From a virus: DNA of 37,118 nt. Shown one piece after another: positions 23,923-31,987 of the stretch (position 1 is its first letter; every line of letters begins with the position of its first letter). The notes under the pieces are model-generated. The model made no database searches. It worked only from the letters and a program-made list of their open reading frames with translations, and was not told where the DNA came from. Location: IMG/VR virus record IMGVR_UViG_3300008450_000159, positions 1-37,118 of that record, one strand, 5' to 3'. The translations under genes and the position numbers were made by a program.

Positions 23923-26888
23923 ATGATTTGCCTTGGATTAATTTTTCTACTTAACTCATTAGCAATTACCTTTCCTACTACTCCTGCATTTGATACATCT
24001 ACACTACGATTCTTACTTAATACTCTTCCAAGAGCAAATGAATCTACTGATGCAGAAATCTGTGTATCTTTTCCAATGGATGACTTTCCTCCCAACTTGT
24101 TTAATACGAATGCATTAATCTCACTTGGACTGATTTGCTTCTTGTAAATTGCTTTGATAGTAGGATGATATGCTTTATTGGTTTCTACTGGAATAACTGC
24201 TTCACCGGGACGCAACATAGCATGTACACTATCACTACCCATATCTACACCAGCTACTGATAAAGTACCTTTATTGAACTTGGGAATTGGTGTAGCTATG
24301 ATTTTAGCAAGATTTAATCCTGCTGTTGCTGCTGCAAATGCTAATGCTGCTGGTGCAGCAGTAGATGGAGTAATTGTCAAAGCATTAATTAATGCTTCTG
24401 CAAATTTAATAGTAGCAGAGAATATGGCAGCTTCCTTATCAGCTTTAGCTTGCTTCTGCTTAATCTTCTTTAGCTTCTCTTGGTATTCTTCTTCAGTTAT
24501 AATTCCATCTTCTCTTGCTTTCTCTAACTCTTCTTGCTCTTTTGCTAACCTATTAGAATTTAATTGACCAGCTAAATCTGCTGCTGCAAGTAGTGTTTCT
24601 CTGGCAGATTCGTATATTTCTTGTTGCCTATCTTTTTCTTCATCTGCTTCTCCATCTTTAATTTCCTTCCTTCGTTTAGCTACTTCTGCATCTAATGCAG
24701 TATTCTTTTTTCCATAGAAAAGATAAAGAGCTTGCATTTCTTCTAAATGCTGTAGTTCATTCTTTTTTCTTTCTTTATCAGCTTCCTTCTCGTTTTTAAT
24801 ATTATTTGTAATATTCTTATCACGAATATTAAAATCATCCTCTGCAAATTGCAATGAACTTTGTAGTGCTGCATCTTGCTCTTTCTGTGCTTCATCACTT
24901 ATATCAGATGATAGCTTCTTATTTTGAAATAGTAACTCATTTATCTTCTCTTGAATCTCTTTTACTTTTTCTTTGTTTTTTAGAATATCAGTATCAGTTT
25001 TAAGGATTAATTCGTATTCCCTAACTGCTCTTTTATTAGCATTCAATTGGTCTGTAGAAATTTCTACTTGACTTCTTCCTCGTAATTTATCTACTTCTAA
25101 TTCTCTTGTTTTTGCTACCAATCTTTGTTCGACTCCTTTAGTTACTTTCTCAAGTTCAGTATTTCCTAATTGCTGATTCAGTAGAATGTTATCACGAGTT
25201 AATTGATTAATCCTATTTTGAATCTGCTCTCTTGCTTTTCCTCCTTTTAGTGATTCTTTTAATGCTTCTAATTGACTTACTCTCGCTGCATCATTAGCTT
25301 GCTTTGCTCGTTCTAATGCAGTATTAATAGCATTCTGTGCTTCTTCACTAATCTTTAAATCAGCATTCTTTGCTCTTATATTTTGTAATGCTTGAATCTC
25401 CCATTCATTATTCTCTTGTTGCTTCTTTAGAATGACATCCAATGGCTCACCTTGTTCACGCAATAATGCTATTGCATCAGCCCTACGTTTTTTCTCTTCG
25501 TCCAGTTTAGATGTAAGGTCTTCAATAAGCTTTGCTTGCTCCTTCTTTACATTATTTAATTCTATTTCAGCATTCTTTAAGGCAAATGATTGGTTTATTT
25601 GCTCTTGTCGTAGATTAAATAATTTACCGATTCTTCCTAATGTTACTGGATTAACAAAGTATATTTCTTCTAATCCTGCTGCTTTCTGTTTATCATTTAA
25701 TTTATTTATTTCATTAATATAATTAGCTGTAAATTCTTCCCTCTCCCTCTCATTCTTTTTTAATGCTGCTGTTTGGTCTGAATAATATCCTAAACTTTCG
25801 TCATTTAATATTCTCTGTTTGGTAATTTGGTCTTCTATACCTTTTAATAAATCATCATTGGCTGCTATATTTTCTTTTTCTAATTCTAATTGCTCTTCAG
25901 TCTTTTGGACATTATCATCCTTCAGATTATTATAAAGCAAGAATGCTCCTACTACTGCTCCTATTGCAGCAGCAGCAAAGAATGCTGGATTAGCTTTCAA
26001 TGCATTATTGAATGCTATTTGTGCTGCTGTTGCTCCTTGTGTAGCAGTAGTACTTGCTTGCTGTGCTTTTTTATATGTACTCAAAAATCCAGCAGTATCA
26101 GCAGCAGTACCAGCTACTTGACTTATACCATCAGCTAAATCAGTAGCTGATTCAGTAGCTTCTCCTGCTACTGCTATAGTACCTTGTAATCCTTTATTAA
26201 TTACTTCTGTACTACTGCTTACTACTCCTAAAGCAGTACCTACGTTCTTTACTGCATCACCTACTTGGCTCAAGCTTCCAAAGCCTTGGACAATATTGAT
26301 TACTCCTTGGAATTGTGTAGCTACTTTCTGAATTGATTCCGATTCTACGCCAAAAGCTTGTAATGCTCCAGTAGCTACTTGGAATACTCCACTAATGCTT
26401 GTACCTAAATTATTGAATGCAGCAATTTTACCTTCCGGATTCAAGGTATTTACTTCTTGATTTAAATCCTTGAATTCCTTCCTTAATAATGCTAACTTTT
26501 CTTTTGCTTGAATTGTTTGAACATTATTCTTTCCGAATTGCTGTGTTAATCGTTCTACTTCTCTTTGTGCTTCCTTAATTTGTGCTGATAATCCTTTAAA
26601 GGCATTACCAGTATTCTTGATTGGAACATTAGCTTTACCAGTCTTACCCAGTTCATCATTTATTTTTTTTGCTCCTTCTCCTGCTTGCTTTGCTGAATCA
26701 CCTACTACTTTTATATCATCAGCTACTTTCTTTATTCCTGCATCAGCAGCAGTAGCAGCAATCCCTAAAGCTTTAAACGCTTCTGCATCTTCTTTAATTA
26801 CCTTACCTTGTTCGACTAATGTATCAGTAGCTGATTTAATAGCAGAATTATCTACTTCATAAACTATTTTGATTGTTTCTTGTGCCAT
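23919..26888 (-). CDS. Tape measure protein
   Basis: 989 aa. Long helical regions of charged heptads (about residues 330-790, with RKNELQHLEEMQALYLFYG) surround a hydrophobic membrane-like segment (about 301-319, PAFFAAAAIGAVVGAFLLYN). A second alanine-rich hydrophobic stretch near residues 850-875 precedes GSDSVHAMLRPGEAVIPVET, the kind of C-terminal motif found in tape measure proteins. Its length sets tail length, which by family rule of thumb would be around 150 nm. It starts by TAATG overlap with the 44-aa basic peptide gene. Confidence 0.9.
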   Translation of the reverse strand: MAQETIKIVYEVDNSAIKSATDTLVEQGKVIKEDAEAFKALGIAATAADAGIKKVADDIKVVGDSAKQAGEGAKKINDELGKTGKANVPIKNTGNAFKGLSAQIKEAQREVERLTQQFGKNNVQTIQAKEKLALLRKEFKDLNQEVNTLNPEGKIAAFNNLGTSISGVFQVATGALQAFGVESESIQKVATQFQGVINIVQGFGSLSQVGDAVKNVGTALGVVSSSTEVINKGLQGTIAVAGEATESATDLADGISQVAGTAADTAGFLSTYKKAQQASTTATQGATAAQIAFNNALKANPAFFAAAAIGAVVGAFLLYNNLKDDNVQKTEEQLELEKENIAANDDLLKGIEDQITKQRILNDESLGYYSDQTAALKKNEREREEFTANYINEINKLNDKQKAAGLEEIYFVNPVTLGRIGKLFNLRQEQINQSFALKNAEIELNNVKKEQAKLIEDLTSKLDEEKKRRADAIALLREQGEPLDVILKKQQENNEWEIQALQNIRAKNADLKISEEAQNAINTALERAKQANDAARVSQLEALKESLKGGKAREQIQNRINQLTRDNILLNQQLGNTELEKVTKGVEQRLVAKTRELEVDKLRGRSQVEISTDQLNANKRAVREYELILKTDTDILKNKEKVKEIQEKINELLFQNKKLSSDISDEAQKEQDAALQSSLQFAEDDFNIRDKNITNNIKNEKEADKERKKNELQHLEEMQALYLFYGKKNTALDAEVAKRRKEIKDGEADEEKDRQQEIYESARETLLAAADLAGQLNSNRLAKEQEELEKAREDGIITEEEYQEKLKKIKQKQAKADKEAAIFSATIKFAEALINALTITPSTAAPAALAFAAATAGLNLAKIIATPIPKFNKGTLSVAGVDMGSDSVHAMLRPGEAVIPVETNKAYHPTIKAIYKKQISPSEINAFVLNKLGGKSSIGKDTQISASVDSFALGRVLSKNRSVDVSNAGVVGKVIANELSRKINPRQII

Positions 26889-27022
26889 TATCCTTGACCA
26901 ATATTTCGTTTAAGATAATTCTTGCTACTCTTCAATTTACTTGATTTCTTTTTAGAATGAACTTTGGGTCTTTTTATTTTGACCTTTGGTTTATAACCAC
27001 TTAGATTATCTTTTTTTTTCAT
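26888..27022 (-). CDS. Small highly basic protein, 44 aa, before the tape measure
   Basis: The frame begins with ATG 27022, overlapping the TAA of the glycine-rich gene (TAATG), and ends with TAA 26888, overlapping the tape measure ATG (TAATG). The product starts MKKKDNLSGYKPKVKIKRP and continues VHSKKKSSKLKSSKNYLKRN, with about 40 percent K and R. I recall similar short basic proteins just ahead of the tape measure in other Bacteroidetes phages. A nucleic-acid-binding or assembly role is inferred from charge alone. Confidence 0.75.
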   Translation of the reverse strand: MKKKDNLSGYKPKVKIKRPKVHSKKKSSKLKSSKNYLKRNIGQG

Positions 27023-28257
27023 TAATAGAATTCCATTACTAAACACATACCACTTGCTCCACTTCCTCCTGCTCCACTAATATTACCATTTAAACTGGCT
27101 GATCCTCCTCCTCCTCCTGCTCCATATAATCCACCATTACCACCATTAATAAATGTTGGATATGATGTGTGATATCCTCCTGCTCCACCAGTACCTAATC
27201 CAATCGTAGATGTCAAGCTTGTTGATAGCATAACTGATGTGCTTCGATTATCACCACCATTTGGACTTGCTCCACTACTTGCTCCAGCTTGTAATATACC
27301 ATTCAAGTATACTCCTCCTCCTGCTCCACCAGTAGTAGATGATGCATTACCATTACTGATTCCTCCTCCTCCTCCTCCTCCCGGTGAACCAGTACTTGCA
27401 AATCCTGCTGTTCCAGCAGTACCATTAGCTTGACTACCAGTTCCACCACTTGCTCCCGATAATGCATATGGACTATATGCAGGAATAGATGTTATGTTAC
27501 TTCCTCCTGCTCCAGATGAACCAGCAATAGCAGTACCACCAGTACCACCAGTACCTCCTTTAGCTACTACTACGCTACCAAAGCTTGTATCACCACCAGC
27601 ACTACCAGAATTACCATTTGTATCATCAGCAGTAATACCAGTACCACCAGTACCACCAGTACCTATAGTTATTGGATAACTTCCAAGGAGTCCATCATTA
27701 CTAATTTGTCTATATACGATTGCTCCTCCTCCTCCTCCTCCTCCTCCATATCTATTGGTGGTAGTCGCTCCTCTTCTTCCTGCTCCTCCTCCTCCTCCTC
27801 CTCCTAAAACAGCAATTAATACTCTGCTTAATCCTTGTGGCTTTGTCCAAGTAGAATTACTGGTATACTCACGCAGAATAACAGATTCTTGAGATGATTG
27901 CTTTACTATTGACCATCCACTACCTTCTGTATATTGTAGAGTATCATTTGATTGAAGAATCGCTTTTATAATAGTATATTCAGTACCACTTACATCTTTC
28001 TTAATAATTACTTGAGCAGCTACTGAATCAGAATTAAATACCATAATGGTATTTACTACTCTTGTCAAATTAGAAGATGGAGACGGAACAAGTTCTACAG
28101 CATTAGTATTATTGGTTAATCCTTGTGAACTACTTTTTGGAACATTCAATCCACCAGCAGTTAATGTACTATAACTACTATACCACATTAATTGGTTAGT
28201 AGTAATTGTACCGGTTAGTACAAGTTCTAACTTCTCTGTAGTAGTAGATAGATTCAT
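27022..28257 (-). CDS. Glycine-rich fibre or tip protein
   Basis: 411 aa. An N-terminal beta domain (about residues 1-130) is followed by TWTKPQGLSRVLIAVLGGGG near residue 137 and then a glycine-rich region to about residue 400. That region has many GGGGGG, GGTGG and GGAGG runs. TW+KP next to GGGG is the hallmark of glycine-rich phage tail fibre domains whose repeats form polyglycine II sandwiches and carry receptor loops (as in Mu- and T-even-type adhesins). Here it lies between chaperone candidates and tape measure. The start overlaps the preceding stop as TAATG. Confidence 0.8.
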   Translation of the reverse strand: MNLSTTTEKLELVLTGTITTNQLMWYSSYSTLTAGGLNVPKSSSQGLTNNTNAVELVPSPSSNLTRVVNTIMVFNSDSVAAQVIIKKDVSGTEYTIIKAILQSNDTLQYTEGSGWSIVKQSSQESVILREYTSNSTWTKPQGLSRVLIAVLGGGGGGGAGRRGATTTNRYGGGGGGGGAIVYRQISNDGLLGSYPITIGTGGTGGTGITADDTNGNSGSAGGDTSFGSVVVAKGGTGGTGGTAIAGSSGAGGSNITSIPAYSPYALSGASGGTGSQANGTAGTAGFASTGSPGGGGGGGISNGNASSTTGGAGGGVYLNGILQAGASSGASPNGGDNRSTSVMLSTSLTSTIGLGTGGAGGYHTSYPTFINGGNGGLYGAGGGGGSASLNGNISGAGGSGASGMCLVMEFY

Positions 28258-28553
28258 TATGTAGTCAAATCACCCATAATCTGATTAAACATAGCTTGTG
28301 CATCAGCACATACAGATCCACCATAAGTATCACCTAATGTCCATTGGTATATCTTATGATTATTACTATACATGCCCATTGCATTATTAGTCTTATCAAG
28401 ACTAACAAACAGACTTGTAATATCTAAAAGATATGCTTCCAAGATAACTGAATTCTCACTAATCGTAAGATATTCTGCTGCTGGAAATGAACTGGTTGAC
28501 CCACCAGTTCCATCATCGTAAGCTTTTGCTGTGAATACTAAATCCTTTGCCAT
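28257..28553 (-). CDS. Hypothetical virion protein, 98 aa
   Basis: A soluble beta-rich protein: MAKDLVFTAKAYDDGTGGST, then EYLTISENSVILEAYLLDIT, then IYQWTLGDTYGG. The AYDDGTGG and YQWTLGDTYGG segments are of the kind found in small tail proteins. It begins one base after the end of the 47-aa gene and shares the TAATG overlap with the glycine-rich gene. Assignment to the virion is from context. Confidence 0.55.
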   Translation of the reverse strand: MAKDLVFTAKAYDDGTGGSTSSFPAAEYLTISENSVILEAYLLDITSLFVSLDKTNNAMGMYSNNHKIYQWTLGDTYGGSVCADAQAMFNQIMGDLTT

Positions 28554-28554
28554 T

Positions 28555-28698
28555 TTATGATTCTTTATTTTTTGTTATATGTTCTAATAATAGAAAGTAT
28601 TCCCACAAAGTTAATCTACTTATGTCCATTCCATATTGTCTCTTCAAGATAGTTCTTTGCAAAAATGTTTCCTCTGCTTGCTTTGCAAATCTCATCAT
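28555..28698 (-). CDS. Probable second tail assembly chaperone frame, 47 aa
   Basis: The ATG at 28698 overlaps the stop of the 204-aa gene as TAATG. The product MMRFAKQAEETFLQRTILKR, then QYGMDISRLTLWEYFLLLEH, ends NKES. The frame is also open upstream to 28749, so it overlaps the end of the 204-aa gene by 52 bases. Tail chaperone pairs (G and GT in lambda) have this arrangement before the tape measure. I see no clear slippery heptamer, so coupled initiation is favoured over frameshifting. Confidence 0.55.
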   Translation of the reverse strand: MMRFAKQAEETFLQRTILKRQYGMDISRLTLWEYFLLLEHITKNKES

Positions 28699-29312
28699 TA
28701 AGCTTTCTTCATTCCTAATTGTTGAATCTCCTCCATTACTTTCGAACATAGATTGAAATCTTCCTCTGACAGCCTCGGAAATGGTAGAATATCCGATAGC
28801 TGCTGAACAATAAAAAAATCAGTTATATCAGCAGCCTCCTTCCACTTCTTAATCTTTTCAGCATTATACTCTGGGTCATAAGAATATGGAGATTCATTCT
28901 TATCAAAATATGCTACTGATGCAAATTTATATATGATGTCAGCAGTAGGTATTACAAATGTTACTCTCTCTTTTAACCTACTTGTCATCATAGCAATTTC
29001 ACCAATATTAATCTGCTTGGGATTCCCAAGTACCTTCTCAACATTAGTGATATAATCCATCAGCACATCTTTTGTCATTCTCATATTGAATTCTTCATAG
29101 ACTTGTAATGCCATGAGTCCCCTCAATGAGAAAGTATTAAAGTAATCTTTTAACCGGTAATATTGTACTCCATTACTTATGAATGCTGGCTCAATCACAT
29201 GACCTTCTTCAATTTGCCATATTGGTTTATGACCAAGCTTCGTTTTTAGCTTGTACCATTTGTTTCTCAAAGTAATCTTTAACTTCTTCAATAGCTGTTT
29301 TAGCATGTCCAT
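28698..29312 (-). CDS. Possible tail assembly chaperone (G-like), 204 aa
   Basis: A soluble helical protein with a basic N-terminus (MDMLKQLLKKLKITLRNKWY) and an acidic C-terminus (RLSEEDFNLCSKVMEEIQQL). Its first 86 bases overlap the 85-aa gene; a start at Met3 (29306) is also possible. Proximity to the tape measure and the short overlapping frame after it suggest a tail chaperone, but two other structural genes lie between. No motif is diagnostic. Confidence 0.55.
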   Translation of the reverse strand: MDMLKQLLKKLKITLRNKWYKLKTKLGHKPIWQIEEGHVIEPAFISNGVQYYRLKDYFNTFSLRGLMALQVYEEFNMRMTKDVLMDYITNVEKVLGNPKQINIGEIAMMTSRLKERVTFVIPTADIIYKFASVAYFDKNESPYSYDPEYNAEKIKKWKEAADITDFFIVQQLSDILPFPRLSEEDFNLCSKVMEEIQQLGMKKA

Positions 29313-29484
29313 ATCTTATTAGGTTTCCTCCAAGGTAGAATTTCCATTCCTCGTTATTCCATAACTTAAATTCATAGCTTCTCATTTTCCATCTAAATGG
29401 CTTTCCCCTACAAGAGCATTTACCCATAGGAATAAATCCCATAGGAATCAATTGACCATTTATTTCATTCTGATATTCCGACAT
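29227..29484 (-). CDS. Hypothetical protein, 85 aa
   Basis: A small soluble protein with a cysteine pair near the N-terminus (GKCSCRGKPFRWKM, about residues 21-34) and a helical C-terminus (IEEVKDYFEKQMVQAKNE). It overlaps the membrane protein gene by 20 bases at the start and the 204-aa gene by 86 bases at the end. No family is recognised. Confidence 0.55.
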   Translation of the reverse strand: MSEYQNEINGQLIPMGFIPMGKCSCRGKPFRWKMRSYEFKLWNNEEWKFYLGGNLIRYGHAKTAIEEVKDYFEKQMVQAKNEAWS

Positions 29485-29743
29485 TATATAACCATGTGTT
29501 TAATCCTGCTAATCCAAATACATATATTATATATGTCCAATCAAAGCCAAACATCAGCAAATATGGAAAGCTATGTAAGCTTGCCATACATGTAATGCAT
29601 CCAGCAATTGGTTTATACCAATAATAACCAACATAATTCTCAAGCTTGCTTACCGATGATAGAATCATTCCATCTTCAGTTGATAGCTGAAATCCTATAC
29701 AATAGAATGAATTCAAAAACAGCAATAGCAGTATTTCTATCAT
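29465..29743 (-). CDS. Small membrane protein with CxxC, 92 aa
   Basis: N-terminal hydrophobic segment MIEILLLLFLNSFYCIGF, a central YWYKPIAGCITCMASLHSF with a CxxC pair, and a final helix (WTYIIYVFGLAGLNTWLYNV). The layout suggests two membrane segments joined by a soluble loop. The ATG overlaps the stop of the 236-aa gene as ATGA. The function is not known to me, though I recall similar proteins in late operons of Bacteroidetes phages. Confidence 0.6.
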   Translation of the reverse strand: MIEILLLLFLNSFYCIGFQLSTEDGMILSSVSKLENYVGYYWYKPIAGCITCMASLHSFPYLLMFGFDWTYIIYVFGLAGLNTWLYNVGISE

Positions 29744-30450
29744 GTTTGTGGAGTAGTATCAGTTGAATTCTTGAATGTAAATCGTACACAATTGTATTCA
29801 GTACCACCAACTACCCATGTAACTACATCACCTTCATCATCTAATATGCTCATAGTATAATAGGTGAATGGATTGAATATTGCACCATTACTGCTTACAT
29901 CCCAAGTTATTACTCCTCCAGTACTTGTTATCATCTGCGTATACCAGTTATTGCTTGAATGGTCTTCAATAGTAACCATATAATTATCATCCGGTAATCC
30001 TAAATCGAATTCTGGATTTCCATCACAATAGTTCAAAATCAAATCTTGGCAGTCTTCACATAATGTTGGCTCACAGACTTCTCCCAAGAATCGAAGAGCA
30101 ATTGTATGGTTATTCCTTTCTTCCCATGTCTCTTCAGTAAAGAATGCACCAGCAAAATGGTCACAAGTATTATCACCTTCTCCCAATATATTCACATTGA
30201 TATGACCTTGATTCGTATCAATGGTAATTGAACTACTAATAATCACACCATCAATGTGACCATTATCATCAGTTATATATGATTCAATTAATGATTTAAA
30301 TGTTGCTAATCCTCCAGCAGTAGTTACATTGTTATTCTGATGTCTGTGAATGTTGATTCCATTCTCTACAACATACAATGTGAAATTACTTAATGGTTGA
30401 TAATTCTTGGTCTTCAATTGACCAATGATTTCTATAGGTACTATTGCCAT
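29740..30450 (-). CDS. Hypothetical protein directly after the large terminase gene, 236 aa
   Basis: A beta-rich soluble protein, with MAIVPIEIIGQLKTKNYQPL at the start and a cysteine cluster in CEPTLCEDCQDLILNYC (about residues 130-146). It may be a minor virion protein; its composition resembles other structural proteins in the window (rich in N, D, T, low in K). No family is recognised. It starts 15 bases after the terminase stop. Confidence 0.6.
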   Translation of the reverse strand: MAIVPIEIIGQLKTKNYQPLSNFTLYVVENGINIHRHQNNNVTTAGGLATFKSLIESYITDDNGHIDGVIISSSITIDTNQGHINVNILGEGDNTCDHFAGAFFTEETWEERNNHTIALRFLGEVCEPTLCEDCQDLILNYCDGNPEFDLGLPDDNYMVTIEDHSSNNWYTQMITSTGGVITWDVSSNGAIFNPFTYYTMSILDDEGDVVTWVVGGTEYNCVRFTFKNSTDTTPQT

Positions 30451-30465
30451 AGTTCAAAGATATAA

Positions 30466-31689
30466 TCAAAGTACTCTTAACCAATCTTTATGGAATGAAT
30501 TGCAGTAATATCGGAAACAATCCAATAAATCTGCCTTACGAATATCAGTACTCCTATCTTTCAAAATATCACCATCATCATCTACTTCTACATATTGTAA
30601 ATCCCTAATCAATTGATTACAAGATGGGTCAACCATAACTTGGTAATTCTGTAGAAGACTATTCATCAAAACTCTTGTATCACGAACTGATGGATTAACT
30701 GCTGGCTGTTTCATCTGTGACCTTCCTAACATCAATTGCTTTTGGACTACATCATAATAGCCATAGTTACCAGCAGTCAATGCACTACGATTTGCACCAG
30801 TAGCATCACCGGTAACTACAAATGCTGCCTTTGGAAATCTTGCTATGATATTTTGTGTTAACTGATATATATCGGAATTCCGTAGTGCAAATTCATTGAT
30901 AACTCTAATACATCCATCAATGTGCTGAACTGCTATGCATGTGATTGGGTCAACATTGAAATCAAAGGAAAGGTAGATATGATACCTTTGGTCATAGCTA
31001 CATGGTTCAATATGCTTCTCTGCATCAAATGCATATGCAAATGGATTATTTGCAAGATTAACATCTTCAGCTAAAATCTCACATCGAAAGGTAAGTTCAT
31101 CTAATTGTTGGCGAAGATTATCTACTTCATCTACATCTATGTGTGGATTATCATAGGTTGATAGATTAAATCTCGCCCATTGTGGATCTTCCTTATGGAA
31201 CAATTCCTTGAAGAATGTGTTACCGAACTTTGGAGTAGAGAGAATCCATGCATCACCTTTATAGTCCAATAATGTTGGCATGATGGTCTGATTCCAAGCT
31301 TCTCTGAACTTTCTCGCTTTCTCTGCTTCATCAATAACTACTCTTTTATACTTCCTTCCTCTACCAGAATCTGGTTCATCCATTGACCAGAAATCAATTA
31401 CTCCACCAGTAATTAATCTCATTTGCTTGGTCTGCTCGTTCTTGCTTTGAATAATGGGTGATAATAGATATCGTAACTCTAACCATACATCTTGCAAATC
31501 CTTGTATGTAGGCGCATAATAAGCACAACTACCACCATCTAATGCTATTTGTGGTAGCAGTTCATTTACAGCTAATGTAGTCTTTCCCCATCTTCGACCA
31601 ATCTTTAGTACATTATATCTTTTCGCTTTCTCCAGTACTATCTTCTGACCATTGTGTAGACTCTTCAGCTTTAGTTGTATTTCCATCAT
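30466..31689 (-). CDS. Terminase large subunit
   Basis: 407 aa DNA-packaging motor. ATPase: Walker A GRRWGKTT at residues 31-38, Walker B RVVIDEAE at 116-123, and motif III STP at 151-153. Nuclease: SFDFNVDP at 241-248 with Asp243, TGDATGAN at 293-300 with Asp295, and KADLLDCFRY at 385-394 with Asp387 or Asp390. Length and motif spacing are normal. It overlaps the small-subunit candidate by 77 bases in another frame, so translation is probably coupled. Confidence 0.93.
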   Translation of the reverse strand: MMEIQLKLKSLHNGQKIVLEKAKRYNVLKIGRRWGKTTLAVNELLPQIALDGGSCAYYAPTYKDLQDVWLELRYLLSPIIQSKNEQTKQMRLITGGVIDFWSMDEPDSGRGRKYKRVVIDEAEKARKFREAWNQTIMPTLLDYKGDAWILSTPKFGNTFFKELFHKEDPQWARFNLSTYDNPHIDVDEVDNLRQQLDELTFRCEILAEDVNLANNPFAYAFDAEKHIEPCSYDQRYHIYLSFDFNVDPITCIAVQHIDGCIRVINEFALRNSDIYQLTQNIIARFPKAAFVVTGDATGANRSALTAGNYGYYDVVQKQLMLGRSQMKQPAVNPSVRDTRVLMNSLLQNYQVMVDPSCNQLIRDLQYVEVDDDGDILKDRSTDIRKADLLDCFRYYCNSFHKDWLRVL

Positions 31690-31987
31690 CCCTAACTACC
31701 TTAATGGTGATACCTTCTTGGGTAAACTCAATGTTTGTTTTTGCCTTACCATATGCTCTGTCAAGTAGCAATTCTGCTGCTCGTACATCACCATCTAATG
31801 CTTTCTTTCTAATCGCTCGTAGTACTTCTTCTGCCATAATCTTTCCATTCTCTTCACCAAGTACTTCTGCAAGTAGCTTTTGAATCTCTGGTATTTTTTT
31901 GGGTCTTCCTCCCGGATTACCACTTTGACCTTTCTTCCATTGATGTGATGATAGGTTATCTTTCCAATTTGGGTTTCTTGCTGCCAT
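31613..31987 (-). CDS. DUF5681-type protein, probable small terminase subunit
   Basis: 124 aa. The N-terminal WKKGQSGNPGGRPKKIPE (about residues 17-34) is the DUF5681 signature found in phage proteins next to large terminases. The middle (IMAEEVLRAIRKKALDGDVR) is helical, and LLLDRAYGKAK is typical of the family. The C-terminal part is acidic and overlaps the large subunit gene. Gene order and size support a DNA-recognition role in packaging. Confidence 0.75.
   Translation of the reverse strand: MAARNPNWKDNLSSHQWKKGQSGNPGGRPKKIPEIQKLLAEVLGEENGKIMAEEVLRAIRKKALDGDVRAAELLLDRAYGKAKTNIEFTQEGITIKVVRDDGNTTKAEESTQWSEDSTGESEKI

Noticed and set aside
24178-24567. Plus-strand open frames inside the tape measure gene
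   Set aside because: They mirror a helical low-complexity gene on the minus strand and carry no independent motif; they are compositional shadows.
27239-27679. Proline-rich plus-strand frames opposite the glycine-rich gene
   Set aside because: Polyglycine codons read on the other strand give polyproline; these are artefacts of the repeat.
27022-28257. Trinucleotide repeats as a CRISPR or satellite array
   Set aside because: The repeats encode glycine runs of one open frame; there are no regularly spaced unique spacers.
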